DNA from: Dactylorhiza incarnata
Taxonomy: Eukaryota; Streptophyta; Magnoliopsida; Asparagales; Orchidaceae
Reading direction: 5' to 3'
DNA length: 64,000 nt
Assembly (NCBI GenBank): GCA_033032865.1
Contig: JAWHQI010000001.1
Span: 2,316,001 to 2,380,000 of the forward strand
Part shown: in pieces, positions 1 through 11,680 of the stretch
How the letters are laid out: the number at the start of each line of letters is the position of its first letter
How positions within the stretch are numbered: the stretch's first letter is position 1
Translations under genes and position numbers: made by a program
Notes under the pieces: model-generated
What the model was told of the DNA's origin: nothing
Seen by the model: only the letters and a program-made list of their open reading frames with translations
Database searches by the model: none

Positions 1-846
1 CTCAACACCAAACTAGATTCGGAAACTCTGATGTGAGCATACATCCGAGAAGTATAGAACACTCAATTTTTTATTTGATGAGGCAAACACAAAGAATTGT
101 AATAAAGAAAAGATTTCAAAGAAAGGAGAAGGCGGCAAAACTTATGTAACACCTATAAATAGGCTCTTGAAAATCAGCAATTATTAATCATATAATTAAT
201 TTCAAATTGCTATAATAAGAGATAATATTGTATCGATAAACTTATTTTCTCAACGAATATAAAAGTAATGATGATTAATAGAAATTGTGCACAAAAAATC
301 TCGTTAGTAATGGATGACGTTGATATGCGCTTGACGAACGTCGGTTACAAATCGACGTTTATGATTTTAACACAACCCTCGTCAATCGCCAGTCATAATT
401 TGATAATCATAGACTAGGAATTTAAAGTAGCGTTTGATGAATGTCATGAATAATTTGACGATCAATCTTGAAACCGGTCAACAACGATCTAGTATTATGA
501 AAGTGACAAGATTTATCTTTAGCAAATTAGCTATTCAATTATTCTTCAAATCTCAAATTCAGATTTGTTCCAATGTGTGTGAGCGAGTGTGTGCGCTCGT
601 GTATATTTCAAAATATCTCCTTTTATTTCTTTCAACATAATAGAGATGACATGCAGTTATTATATAACCATAAAATGTGAAAACATTTAAGATAATGTAA
701 CTAAACTGAATCATCATGAAGGATTTTCCACCAAATATTTTGATTTCCTCCAAAAAAGGTTTTGAGTTTTTCTTATTAATATATAGATGTAGAGCTCAAA
801 CATCAAGCACCATGAAGACTCTATAAAATAATATCAATTGAATAAA
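1..846 (-). repeat. Decayed copia-type LTR, cut by the window edge
   Basis: This stretch aligns end to end, with many substitutions, to 19626-20599. Both share an opening with GAAACTC(T/C)GATGTG, a middle rich in ACGACG-type words, and an end in TTCTAACA. Read on the minus strand it starts TGTTAGAA. It lies directly downstream of the minus-strand copia RNase H remnant at 1060-1460, which is where a 3' LTR would sit. About 70 bp of its far end falls outside the window, so the target duplication cannot be checked. Assignment to the neighbouring copia remnant is inference from position. Confidence 0.55.
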
Positions 847-1059
847 ATTCTAACAACCCTCAACAAGAGAAAAAAAAACCAAAAATTAACTTTATAAAAT
901 ATGTTATTAATATTAATTAAATCAAATCAAATAGACATTTTCTTCATCAAATTGTATCTAATACAATGAGTGTGTGTTAAATTGTTACCTTGAAGCCACA
1001 CTTATACTTATTTTTCTATCAAAAAATATAATGTATCCCAAGCTTTAGATTAATTTTTT

Positions 1060-2062
1060 TTTGATATATTAATTAAACATACATAAGATGTGCACCTAAT
1101 GGCATTTGAATATCATTTAAGTATTTTGAGAAAGTCAATATACACTAAGCTATAATTAATAATTCCTCGAAGGTATTTAAATACCCCAGTGTTTGTTATA
1201 TGGTGTTCACTTCTAGGGTTATTAGTATATACACTCTCAATCTACCTTTGACATATGAATTATCGTGGTTAGTCAAATAGCAATATATAACAATGATCCT
1301 ATTATTTGACCAAATCTATATTGATCAATATGTTCACCTACATTTTTGTAATGATTTATACTATCATCGTAAAGAGTAGATGCATTACAAGAGTCATGTA
1401 AGCTAAATTTGCACAATATTTTCTCAATCAAATGAGAAAGAGATAATGATACACTCATATTGGTTTTAGCAACGTCATGCCTAAAATGACATTTTCTACT
1501 CTTAGGTCATTTATATCAAATTTAGATAATAAATATTTTTTTAATAGTGTTAATAATCTTTAACAAGATACCAAAACTTAAAATATCAACTACATAAACC
1601 CAAAGCTATTCATGTCACATATACATTTATCATATTCATTAACAATGAAAACTAAGGATAATACAACGAAATTAAATTTTTGATGGCATTGCTTCAGAGC
1701 TTGTTAGCCAATAAAAAGACTTACAAGTTTGCAAATCTTATGTTCTTAGTGACAAAGCCTTCAAGTTAAATGATCATGATATGGATAGAAGCTAATACCA
1801 ACACAAGAAGGAGCAGTGATCCTAGCTACGACATCATAAATGTCTAAATTAGTATGTATCCATTATTTCCGTGAGTAACCTTTATCAACAAGACGAGCCT
1901 AATATTTTTTCCATAGAACCATCTGACTTAAGATTCTTCGTAAATATCCATCTACAGCCCATGTCTTTGTAACTAAGAGATAAACTGATTAGAACTCAAT
2001 TTGATTTTCTAATATAGAGAATATATATATTGCTTCTTTTAAAAATGAGCATTAGATGAGGT
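1060..2062 (-). pseudogene. Ty1/copia reverse transcriptase-RNase H remnant
   Basis: No long frame survives, but the minus strand gives copia pol blocks in the right order. Around 2060-1950 come relics of the KEAI and GCRWIFTKNLKSDGS region, then ARLVDKGYS. Around 1700-1600 comes WHQKFN followed by VNEYDKCIC. Around 1330-1290 comes a form of the QIIGSLLY block, and at 1180-1090 KYLRGIINY followed by a decayed YSDAN-type motif. Stops and frameshifts interrupt every block. The catalytic YVDD motif was not located. This is an old, dead copy; it belongs with the fragment at 12452-12690, from which later insertions separate it. Confidence 0.75.
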
Positions 2063-2828
2063 CATGATGAAAGTGAGGGAGAGTTATTAATAATTACTTT
2101 AGAGGGAGTGAATAAAGATCTAAAATGTTAATACCACAATCAGTCACAGTACATGCCACGGTTAATTAATAGAAACAAAGAAATATACAGAAAGATATAC
2201 AACCAGAAGGCACAAATTATATAGAGGTTCCCCACAATATTGGTTGTGTCCTCTCTTCGACCCCTTGGTAGGTATTCCACTAAACAATGCTTAGTCTTTT
2301 GATGAGGAGACTCTTAGAACTAATACACTTAGTCTTTTGATAAGGAGACTCTCAGAACCAATACAATGAATCTTTTGATAAGGTGATCCACAAAACCAGC
2401 TGAATCCTTTGTTAAGGGGATTCTTAGGAACAATTTGAGTCTTTTGCTAAGAAGCCTCTTTGAACCAAATCTAAATCTTTGTAAGAGAGATTCTTAAAAC
2501 ACTTTTCTGAATGATTGTTTTAGAAGATTTTCCACAATATGACCTTTCTTCAACAAAGCTCGGAAAGATCTTTGAATATTAATCACTATATGGATTCTGG
2601 ATTGAGAAATAGTAATTCCTCTAAAGAGAGATGTAGAGAAGTTGAATCCAATCTATGAGGAATCTTGAGAAAGAAAATGATGAACCCCTTGAGAGAAGGA
2701 TAGTCTAAGATCAGAGAGAAGAGATCTTGTCGGCTAGGGTTCTTGAAGAGAACTTCTTCTGGAGGGAGGATGAATGATTCTGAATTCTGGAGAGAAGAGT
2801 GAATTCAGTCGAGAGACAAAAAGCTACC

Positions 2829-4179
2829 TGTTGCGGGTCGCTCGGGTGCTTTGGTAGACCGGTCGAATTGAACCACCTTAGCTCGGAAGCGAACCGAGCA
2901 CGCGAACAGTCAATTAGAGATTCATTGAGTACACTGGGACTTTTTAATGTGGAAAACCCAGAAAGGGTAAAAAACCACGTGGCCGGAGCTGTGCCGACCA
3001 AACTTCACTATCTTCTGAGAGTTTACAGTTAGGTACTTAGAGATCGAGCGCGGTAGGCCGCTGCTCGTTACAATAATAGAGAGAGAGAGTTCTGAAGGTG
3101 ACAGGCCACCTCCAGAAAAACTAAGTCTTTTTCCTTCTGAGAACTGTGGAGAACAAAAGTGAGAACGCTCCGGAGAACAAAAGTGAGAGCGCTCCGGAGA
3201 ACAAAAGTGAGAATGCTGAGTCGCCTTTCGGGATGAGAGAAATATTCAAGTCCACGAAGGAGATCTTCAAGCGCCGAAGGAGAATTCCGTGAAAATCTTC
3301 AAGGAGCTCTCCCGGGTGCAGAAGGCAAGGTCCCCCTAAATGAAGGTTCTGGGCTCCTTTTATAGCTTTGGCCGGGGGTAGTCTGGTAATTTCGCCGTTG
3401 TAACCACCGTAACCACCTAGCGGACGAATCACGTTTTCCGGTTCGGAGCACACGGATCGCCATTTTTCATAAATGACTGTCTCGCCCCTGGGCAGTTCGG
3501 GCAGCTCTGTTGAAGGCGAAAAAGGCGACGGATTGTTCCTGAAATCTGAGAAGCTAGAAAGACAAAATGTGAGCATGCTAGAAAGACAAAATGTGAGCAT
3601 ACTAGAAAGATAAAAAGTGAGCGTGCCCGAAATGTGAAAGTGCGCTGAGCGCGCTCAGAAGTGTTCTGAGCGCGTAACGAACGGGGAAGCGCTCCGAACG
3701 GAATCCGGAGCCCGAAAAGTGGGCGGCGAGCCAGAAGCAGGGGGACTCACCCCAATCTTGCTACGGGGGAGAGCGGTTCGACCACACCTAAAGGGGGCGC
3801 GGCGCGGCCGCACCCGAGGGGGGGTGCGGCTTTGCTTGGCCGCACCCCACATGGGGTGCGGCTTGGCTCGGCCGCACCCCAAGGGAGTGTGGCCTGGCCG
3901 CACCCCACATGGGGTGCGGTTTGGCCGCACCCCCCACTATGGGGGGTGCGGTTATTCACACCCCACTAGTGGGGTGCGGGCTAATCGCACCCCAGTAATG
4001 GGGTTCGGTCATGGCGGCGCGCGACGTGCATTTCGTGTGTGTTCTCGTGCTGGCGGTTGGCGGCGGAAATGGCGGGTTCGGTTTCTCCAATTTGAGCGAT
4101 CATGCTTGATCGTTGACCCCACCTCTCTTTAGTGGAGTTTTCTCTAAACGCACCCCAATGCCTTTATGGATGTATAACA
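2829..4179 (-). repeat. 3' LTR of the Tat element
   Basis: The LTR begins TGTTATAC and ends CGCAACA on the minus strand. It matches 10487-11853 closely. It includes a TATA box (TATAAAAGG, minus strand, at 3356-3364), triplicated GAGAACAAAAGTGAGAACGCTCCG-type units at 3145-3215, and a cluster of GGGGTGCGGC hairpin words at 3785-4010. The polypurine tract next to it on the minus strand is GGGGGGCTTA, at 4180-4189. Confidence 0.9.
3785..4010. repeat. Cluster of GC hairpins in the Tat LTR
   Basis: Inverted words of the type GGCCGCACCCC...GGGGTGCGGC recur with short loops (CACAT, AAGGGA, CACTAT). Each pair can fold on itself. The sister LTR holds an expanded version at 11380-11680. The open frames seen here on both strands are a by-product of this composition. 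Confidence 0.85.
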
Positions 4180-5480
4180 TAAGCCCCCCAAACCTTCAGA
4201 GTCCGAATTTCTGCGCGGAGGAGTTCGGAGGTTTCGATTTTTTGTGGCGGCTTTGATCATTGCTCCCTTTGCAGTGTCTTGGGTAGGAATTGTTGTCGGA
4301 GGATGAGTGTGTGGTTGCTTTCGTTTCTTTATTCCGTTTAGGCGTTTCTTGCTCTACGTTGCGTTGCGATAGCACTCTCGTGGCCCCGCTCCTATGGTTG
4401 TTATCGAAGTGTCGATTGAGGGAAGATGCTTCTAGATGGCCGGCGAAGGACGTTCGCACTTTGAGATTGTTGCTGGCTTGCTATTTAGCGTTGATACCTG
4501 AACAGCTTGATGGTCTTTTGCAAAATAACGGATGAGTCTGCGCGGGTCCAAGCCTGCGACTTTATAAGAATAAGAAATTAGTTTGCGCGAGTCTGAGCTC
4601 GCGGCTTTTACATAATAAAAAATTATTTTGCGCGAGTCTGAGCTCGCGGCTTTTACATAATAAAAAATTAGCTTGTGTGAGGCTGAGCTCGCGGCTTTTA
4701 CATAATAGGAAATTAGTTTACGCGAGTCTGAGCTCGCGACTTTTATAATATAGATTTGGTCGGTGAATAGCGGGTGTATTCAAACCGTGGGCAGAGCGTA
4801 AGAGGGGCAGGCCCTTACGACGCCGGGACTCGACGGCGGAGGAGAAGGGCGAACCTTCAATCGACGGCGGTGCAAAGTCCCCGGGGCAGGGCCCCAAAGT
4901 GGCCGGTGAATAGCTGGTGTATTCAAACCGGGGGAGAACGTAAGGGGGGCAGGCCCTTACGACGTCAGGACTCTACGGCGGAGGAGAAGGGCGAACCTTC
5001 AATCGACGGCGGTGCGAAGTCCCCGGGGCAGGGCCCCGAGATGGCCGGTGAATAGCTGGTGTATTCAAACCAGGGGCGAACGCAAGGGGGGCAGGCCCCT
5101 ACGACGTCGGGACTCTACGGCGGAGGAGAAGGGCGAACCTTCAATCGACGGCGGTGCGAAGTCCCCGGGGCAGGGCCCCGAGATGTCCGGTGAATAGCTG
5201 GTGTATTCAAGCCGGGGGCGAACGCAAGGGGGGCAGGGCCCTACGACGCCGGGACTCTACGACGGAGGAGAAGGGCGAACCTTCAATCGACGGCGGTGCG
5301 AAGTCCCAGGGGAAGGGCCCCGAAATAAAGATCTTTCTTAATTGAATATAGGTGTTAAAGCATATATATATTCTTATAGTAAAAATTTGTTTTGCGCATA
5401 TTTATGCAATACAAGATAAGTTCGCACGAGTCTGAGCTCGCGGCTTTGCATACAGTACATAACATAAGATAAGTTTACGC
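4180..5480 (-). repeat. Tat 3' untranslated region with two tandem arrays
   Basis: Array one has about five 45-49 bp units around GCGCGAGTCTGAGCTCGCGG at 4533-4750 and three more at 5415-5555. Array two has four units of about 142 bp, starting near 4763, 4904, 5046 and 5188 and ending near 5330; it splits array one. The open frames over array two are periodic and have no known product. The rest of 4190-4530 shows no recognisable gene. Confidence 0.88.
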
Positions 5481-6608
5481 GAGTCTGAGCTCGCGGCTTA
5501 GTACATGATAGGTAATATAAGATAAGTTTGCACGAGCCTGGGTTCGCGACTTTTTGCGTGATAGAAGACTTTGTATTACTGATAAAAGCGCGCAGGTTCT
5601 GGGCTTTCCAGGTGCGTGGTAGAGTCTTCCCTTCCGCCGTTCTGAGCCTGTATGTTCCGGGCCTTACGACTGTAGTGACAACGTATGGGCCTTCCCAGGT
5701 CGGTGAGAGCTTATCTCCTTGGGGGCCTTTACCGGCTGCATCGGTGCTGCGTAGGACGAGATCTCCTACGTTGATTGGCCTGGGCTTCACCATCCTGTCA
5801 TAGATTCGGTCCACACGCCTTTGGTAGGATGCGGTACGTTGGGCGGCATCGTCTCGAACTTCGGGGATTAGGTCGAGATTTTCCCGAAGCAGCCCGTCAT
5901 TCTTGCTGCGATCGAAGGTTAGCACTCGAGTGCTCGGAAGGCCGACATCGAAGGGGATGACAACTTCAGTACCGTAACAGAGGTTGTAAGGCGTCTCTCC
6001 TGTAGGGGTCCTTTCTGTTGTGCGGTACGCCCATAGTACATTTGGGAGTGCATCTACCCATTGTCCCCCAGCTTCTTCTAAGCGTGTCTTCAACCCTTTG
6101 AGGATTGTGCGATTCGTGACTTCTACTTGCCCGTTGGCTTGCATGTGCTACGACAGTATGACGAAGGTTGATCTTCATGTCCTCGCACATCTTGGTGAAG
6201 GACTTCCCGGTGAATTGAGTGTCGTTGTCGGCAATGATTGTTGCCGGGATACCGAAGCGGCAGACGATGTTCTTCCAGACAAATTGTTTGGCGTTCTCTT
6301 CTGTGATTTTGGCTAGGGGTTCTGCTTCTACCCACTTGGTGAAGTAATCGATGGCTAGGCTGATAAACTTCCTCTGCCCGGATGCTACAGGTAGGGGGCC
6401 GAGGAGGTCGATTCCCCATTAGGCGAATGGCCACGCACTTTGGAGCGCGGAGAGTGTAACCGAGGGCTGATGAGGTACGTTGGCATGCAGTTGACAGCTC
6501 CTGCATTTTTGGACTAGTTCGGTTGCGTCCCTCTTCATTGTTGGCCAATAGAGACCTTGACGTAGTACCTTTTGTGCCAACGCCTTCCCGCCTAGGTGTT
6601 TTCCGCAG

Positions 6609-6640
<32 letters not shown>
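5374..6640 (-). pseudogene. Tat integrase, broken
   Basis: The minus strand encodes the zinc-binding region (HLGGK, then CRSCQLHAN), a catalytic core with Asp in GIDLLGP and in ADNDTQF, Glu in NGQVEVTNR, and a C-terminal region with WEGPY. Integrase would insert the cDNA copy into chromosomes. Three defects are visible. A 30-nt C-run at 6610-6639 replaces the start of the zinc region. A TAA stop at about 6417-6419 sits where Gln precedes the WGID motif. A frameshift near 6142 comes just before the catalytic Glu block. The last frame ends at 5374. Confidence 0.88.
6610..6639. repeat. C30 homopolymer in integrase
   Basis: Thirty consecutive C (G on the coding strand) replace what should be a short Gly-coding G run at the start of the integrase zinc region. 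Confidence 0.97.
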
Positions 6641-7797
6641 TGCACTTCTCTGAGGGCGTAGTCCGCCTCGTCTGCCGGTAGACACTTTAGATATGGTTCT
6701 GAGAACGCCCGCTTGTAAAGCTCTCCGTTTATAATGGTGAATGATGTCGGCCGCATCCGTAACCTTCGCGCTTCTAAGCAATCTTCAGGGAGGTGTCCGT
6801 GCTCGAGGTAAGCTCGTAATGGGGTCATCCAGGATGACTCTTCCTGGTGGATGGTTGCGATCTCCCATGACCCTTGAATACTTGGAACCACGATCTCTTC
6901 GATTCGGCGTCTTCGAGACTGGTAGCTGGAGGGTGAAGTGGCGAGCTTGGATAGAGCATCTGCCCTGGAATTCTGCTCCCGGGGGATGTGTAGAATTTGA
7001 TATGACGAGATCTTCTGAAGGAGTAATTTCGCGAACGCGAGGTATTTCGCCATCTGGTCGCTCTTAGCCTCGTAGTCTCCTTCGACTTGCGAGACTACGA
7101 GTTGAGAGTCTGTGTAAATCGTCAGGTTCTCTGCTTCGCAATCGATGGCGAGCCGGAGACCAGCGATTAGCGCCTCGTACTCTGCAATGTTATTTGTTGC
7201 GGGGAATTTTAACTGGAGACCGTAATCCAAGGTGATCTCATCGGGACTTATGAGGAGCAATCCTGCTCCGGCCCCTTCAGCCCCTGAGGCACCGTCGACA
7301 TAGAGAGTCCAACGGGGGCTAGTGGCGCCCTCGACAAGAGTTGTTTTTGGTGGGATGGTGCACTCTACAACAAAGTCGGCGAGTACTTGTGATTTGATGT
7401 CAGGTCGAGGCAGGAATTGGATGTCAAACTCGCCGAGTTCTACGACCCACTTTACTAGTCTCCCTGAGACTTCCGGTTTCTGGAGGATTGCCCGTAGCGG
7501 GAGCTGTGTCAACACTTTTACTGTATGAGCCTGGAAGTAGGGCCGAAGCTTTCTTGCTGAGAAAACAAGAGCCAAGGCTGTCTTGTCTGCTGCCGGATAT
7601 CTGGTTTCGGTGTCGGTGAGGACTTTGCTGAGGTAGTAGATGGGTCGTTGCACCCCTCCTTCATCTTTCACGAGCACCGGGCTAAGGGTCGTAGGCGACA
7701 CTGCCAGGTATAAGAACAAAATTTCTCCAGGGATGGGCTTTGATAGAAGCGGGGTGAAGCCAGATATTGTTTGAGAAGCTCGAAGGCCACCTGACAC
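6641..7797 (-). pseudogene. Tat RNase H and extra archaeal-type RNase H
   Basis: The first part continues the normal gypsy RNase H (YYLSK, TETRYP, RKLRPYFQAH) and its connection region ending near QVLADFV. A second RNase H follows: LYVDGAS, then NNIAEYEALIAGL, TIYTDSQLVV and ADALSKLA. These keep the DEDD-type acidic residues. A second RNase H of this archaeal type is a known mark of the Tat lineage. It degrades RNA in the RNA:DNA hybrid during cDNA synthesis. The frame is open for about 390 codons, then runs into the poly(G/C) tract at 6610-6639. Confidence 0.9.
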
Positions 7798-8981
7798 TCG
7801 TCAGTCCACTGGAAACCGGAGTGGCGTGCTCCCCAGAGAATTTTGAAGAAAGGGAGGTATTTGTCTCCTGTCTGTGACAAGAAACGGGATAACGCAACAA
7901 TCCTCCCGTCCAGGCGTTGCACTTCCTTAATTGAGCGAGGTGGTGACATATCCCCCAATGCCTTGATCTTTTCGGGGTTGGCCTCAATTCCCCGATGGGT
8001 TACCATGAAACCTAAGAACTTCCCCGCCGTCACACCAAATGCGCATTTACTGGGGTTGAGCCGCATCTGGAAGCGACGAAGAAGCTGAAAGCACTTTCCC
8101 AAGTCCCTCAAGTGGTCGCAACGGTGGACACTCTTTACCAGCATGTCATCCACATAAACCTCCATCGTTTCCCTGATGAGATTCTTGAAGACCTTGTTCA
8201 TCAGCCTTTGATAGGTGGCTCCAGCATTTTTAAGGCCGAATGGCATCACCTTGTAGCAGTAGACTCCTCTGTCGGTGCGGAAGGTGGTATGCTCCTCGTC
8301 CGCCGGGTTCATCTTTATCTGGTTGTAACCTGAATAAGCGTCCATGAAGCTGAGTAGCTCGTGGCCAGTCGTCGCGTCGACGAGCTGGTCAATCCTCGGG
8401 AGGGGGAAGCTGTCTTTTGTGCATGCCTGGTTCAGATTGCTGTAGTCGACGCACATTCGCCATTTCCCCGAGGCCTTTTTTACCATGACCACGTTGGCAA
8501 GCCACGTGGGGTATTCCGCTTCGCGTATGAATCGTGCCTCTAGGAGTTTAGCTACTTCCTCCTCGATCGCCTTCAACCGTTCGGGAGCAAAGTTCCTCTT
8601 CTTTTGAATTACAGGCCCGCAGGCAGGGTTGATGTTTAAAGAGTGATAAATGACTTCATGATCTACCCCGGGCATGTCTTCCGGGCTCCAGGCGAAGATG
8701 TCTTCGTTTTCCTGTAGGAAGGTTGTGAACTCTTCTCGTTCTTCTTGCGACAAGAGCGACCCGACCTGAACAGTCCGAGTCGGATCTTGATGGGAGAGTG
8801 GTATTTTTACTAGTCCTTCAACAGGCGCTCCTCGCTGCAAAGTAGCTTCGTCTCGCAGATCAAAGTTATTGATATTGAGAGCGGTTGACTTCGCTGGTTG
8901 AGCCTGCTTCAGATAGCAGGTTCTGGCTTCCTCTTGGTCTCCTCTTACGACCCCTATGCCTGCGGCAGTTGGGAACTTCAT
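7668..8981 (-). pseudogene. Tat reverse transcriptase
   Basis: A 437-codon frame has the RT blocks in order: WRMCVDYSNLN, FPLPRID, FMDAYSGYNQI, MPFGLKNAGATYQRL and the catalytic YVDDMLVKS, then KCAFGV and the start of RNase H. The frame leaves coding register near 7770 and the RNase H continues in another frame (7797 downward), so at least one frameshift separates them. It enters from protease through another frameshift near 9025. The product would copy the element RNA into DNA in virus-like particles. The domain itself looks undamaged, so it is a good phylogenetic marker. Confidence 0.93.
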
Positions 8982-9699
8982 AGCCAGATGCGGAATGGAT
9001 GGGACTGCTCCGAAGATAGACTGGGCGGTCTCCCGAAGATGGCATTATAGGCGGAGGTGGATTCCACCAGCACGAACTGGATGTTGTATGTTGACTGTCT
9101 TGGAAACTCGCCCAGCATGACTGGGAGAGTGATCATGCCTTGAACTGGGACAGGTCTGTTGTCGAAGCCGTAAACGGGCCCGGCTGCAGGGTTGAGCTGA
9201 TCTTTCGTGAGCTTCATATTCTGCAGAGTGGAAAGGAACAGAACATCAACTGAGCTCCCGTTATCGACCAGTATTCTCTTCACCTTGAAGCAAGGGTCCC
9301 CAATCCCTACGCTAATCACGAGTGGATCCTTGTGTGGGAGCCGCAACCCTTGCAAATCTTCTTCTCCAAAAGCAATCGTAATGTACTGCTTGAGCCTCTT
9401 GTCTTCGTGGTCTCTTATGGGTTGGGCAATTGAGAGGATTTGTGGCACTAAGATGGGAGGTCCGGCGATCGTTTCGATTTCCCCCACCATCGGCCTTCCT
9501 CCGCCTGCGCCTCGGGGAGCGGGGGGCTGCTCCCTTGCCTCCCTAGGTTGCTGGGGCTGATTGGGAATCTGGCCTTGTAGGAATCTTCCCAGGAGTCCCT
9601 GGCGGATGAGGCGCTCAATCTCGTCTTTAAGTCCGGTGCATTCCTCAATGGTATGCCCGGTTCCTCGATGGAACTCCCAGTACCTGGACTAGTCACCCC
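8978..9699 (-). pseudogene. Tat gag C-terminus and aspartic protease
   Basis: The frame starts at a degenerate zinc knuckle (WEFHRGTGHTIEEC, the first Cys changed to Trp) near 9690-9640. It passes a Pro/Gln-rich linker and reaches a retropepsin region with VDNGSSVDVLF and later AIFGRP. The DNGSS form of the catalytic motif is usual in Tat elements. The end reads off frame after the GRP motif because of a one-base shift near 9025, and RT follows in the next frame. Confidence 0.85.
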
Positions 9700-9916
9700 T
9701 CGGGTTTGGGGCTAATGCCCGAGGTGCACGGAGCTCTGGGTTGTTCTGAATGGCGTAGAGCACATTCGTTCTAGTAGTGTTCAACGGGGTGTAGATCCTG
9801 GGCGGCTGCGGTCCCAGGTCTCTTCGGGGATCGCGATGACGTTCGTCACCGCGGTGCTCCTCGCCGCGTCGTTCTTCTCGTCCGTGAGTGGCTTGATCTG
9901 ACCCCCTCTTCCTTCC

Positions 9917-10485
9917 TTAGCTACCTTCGAACTGTCGGCAGTGTGCCTCGATGGCCTCGTCGGCAGCTATTTGAGCCTCAACTCGGTGAACGAGGTCGAG
10001 GTAACTCGGCATGGTTTCTCTCATGAGAGCTGAGTAGAAGCCACTTGGGCAGAGTCCTCCAAGGAAAACTCCCCGCAGAAGCTCAGGGTCAACTCCTGGG
10101 ATCTGTCGAGCCTCCGTAGTGAAGCGCCGGAAAAAATCTTTGAGTGTTTCTCCGTCGTTTTGGCGGATCCCTGAGAGATGGGAGGGATCTCGGACAATTC
10201 TGCGGTTGGCGATGAATTGGTCCACGAACTGCTGCGCCATTTCTGTGAAGTTGTTGATGGCTCCATTCCGCAGGGAGTGGAACCAAGTGCGCGCTTGTCC
10301 CTTCAAGGTTGTCGGGAACACCTGCAGAGGAGCTGATCAGGGGCGTTGTAAATCCTCATGACGGTGGTGAAGTGATTGACATGTTACAACGGATCGTCCG
10401 TCCCGTCGAATGTCTCGATGTTGGGAAGCATAAACCCATTCAAAATTGGATGGGCCAGGACTTGAGGCGATAGTGGGGAGCACGC
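9917..10485 (-). pseudogene. Tat gag, N-terminal half
   Basis: The 134-codon frame at 9917-10321 carries the retrotransposon gag fold: TLKGQARTWFHSL, then FIANRRI, ETLKDFFRRF and EAHCRQFEGS. Upstream, 10485-10322 encodes the start of the domain (FDGTDDP-type sequence) in a shifted frame with a stop. The true gag start is lost in the deletion that joins 5' LTR to gag. A stop at about 9915 separates this part from the zinc knuckle. Confidence 0.85.
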
Positions 10486-11379
10486 GAACAGTCAATTAGA
10501 GATTCGTTGAATACACTGAGACTTTTTAACGTGGAAAACCCGGAAATGGTAAAAAACCACGCGGCCGGAGCTGTGCCGACCAAACTTCACTATCTTCTGA
10601 GAGTTTACAGTTAGGTACTTAGAGATTGAGCGCGACAGGCCGCTGCTCCTTACAATAATAGAGAGAGAGAGTTCCGAAGGTGACAGGCCACCTCTAGAAA
10701 AACTAAGTCTTTTTCCTTCTGAGAACTGTGGAGAACAAAAGTGAGAACGCTCCGGAGAACAAAAGTGAGAACGCTCCGGAGAACAAAAGTGAGAATGCTG
10801 AGTCGCCTTTCAGGATGAGAGAAATCTTCAAGTCTACGAAGGAGATCTTCAAGCGCCGAAGGAGAATTCCGTGAAAATCTTCAAGGAGCTCTCCCGGGTG
10901 CAAAAGGCAAGGTCCCCCTAAATGAAGGTTCTGGGCTCCTTTTATAGCTTTGGTCGGGGGTAGCCTGGTAATTTCGCCGTTGTAACCACCGTAACCACCT
11001 GGCGGACGAATCACGTTTTCCAGTTCGGAGCACACGGATCGCCATTTTTCATAAATGACTGTCTCGCCCCTGGGCAGTTCGGGCAGCTCTGTTGAAGGCA
11101 AAAAAGGCGACGGGTTGTTCCTGAAATCTGAGAAGCTAGAAAGACAAAATGTGAGCATGCTAGAAAGACAAAATGTGAGCATGCTAGAAAGACAAAAAGT
11201 GAACGTGCCCGAAATGTGAAAGTGCTCTGAGCGCGCTCAGAAGTGTTCAGAGCGCGTAACGAACGGGGAAGCGCTCCGAACGGAATCTGGAGCCCGAAAA
11301 GCGGGCGGCGAGCCAGAAGCAGGGGGGACTCACCCCAATCTTGCTACGGGGGAGAGCAGTTCGACCGCATTTAATGGGG

Positions 11380-11680
11380 GGCACGGCGCGGCTGCACCCG
11401 AGGGTGGGTGCGGCTTTGCTTGGTCGCACCCCACAGGGGGTGCGGCTTGGCTCGGCCGCACCCCAAGGGGGTGCGGCTTGGCCGCACCCCAAGGGAGTGA
11501 GGCCTGGCCGCACCCCACATGGGGTGCGGCCTGGCCGCACCCAAAGGGAGTGCGGCCTGGCCGTACCCCACATGGGGTGCGGTTTGGCCGCACCCCCCCC
11601 CCCCCCCAACTATGGGGGGTGTGGCTATTCGCACACCACTAGTGGGGTGCGGGCTAATCGCACCCCAGTAGTGTGGTTCG
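11380..11680. repeat. Expanded GC hairpin cluster in the 5' LTR
   Basis: This is the same GGCCGCACCCC/GGGGTGCGGC family as at 3785-4010, with more units. Copy number therefore changed after the element inserted, since the two LTRs were identical at that time. Confidence 0.85.
11593..11607. repeat. C15 homopolymer in the Tat 5' LTR
   Basis: The orthologous position in the sister LTR, 3930-3935, has six C. Confidence 0.97.

Noticed and set aside
3655..4132. Overlapping Arg/Pro/His-rich frames (also at 11247-11790 and 22107-22568)
   Set aside because: They lie in LTR hairpin clusters, occur on both strands and differ between sister LTRs.
4774..5345. Chain of 61-93 codon frames
   Set aside because: They repeat with the 142-bp unit and encode no known product.
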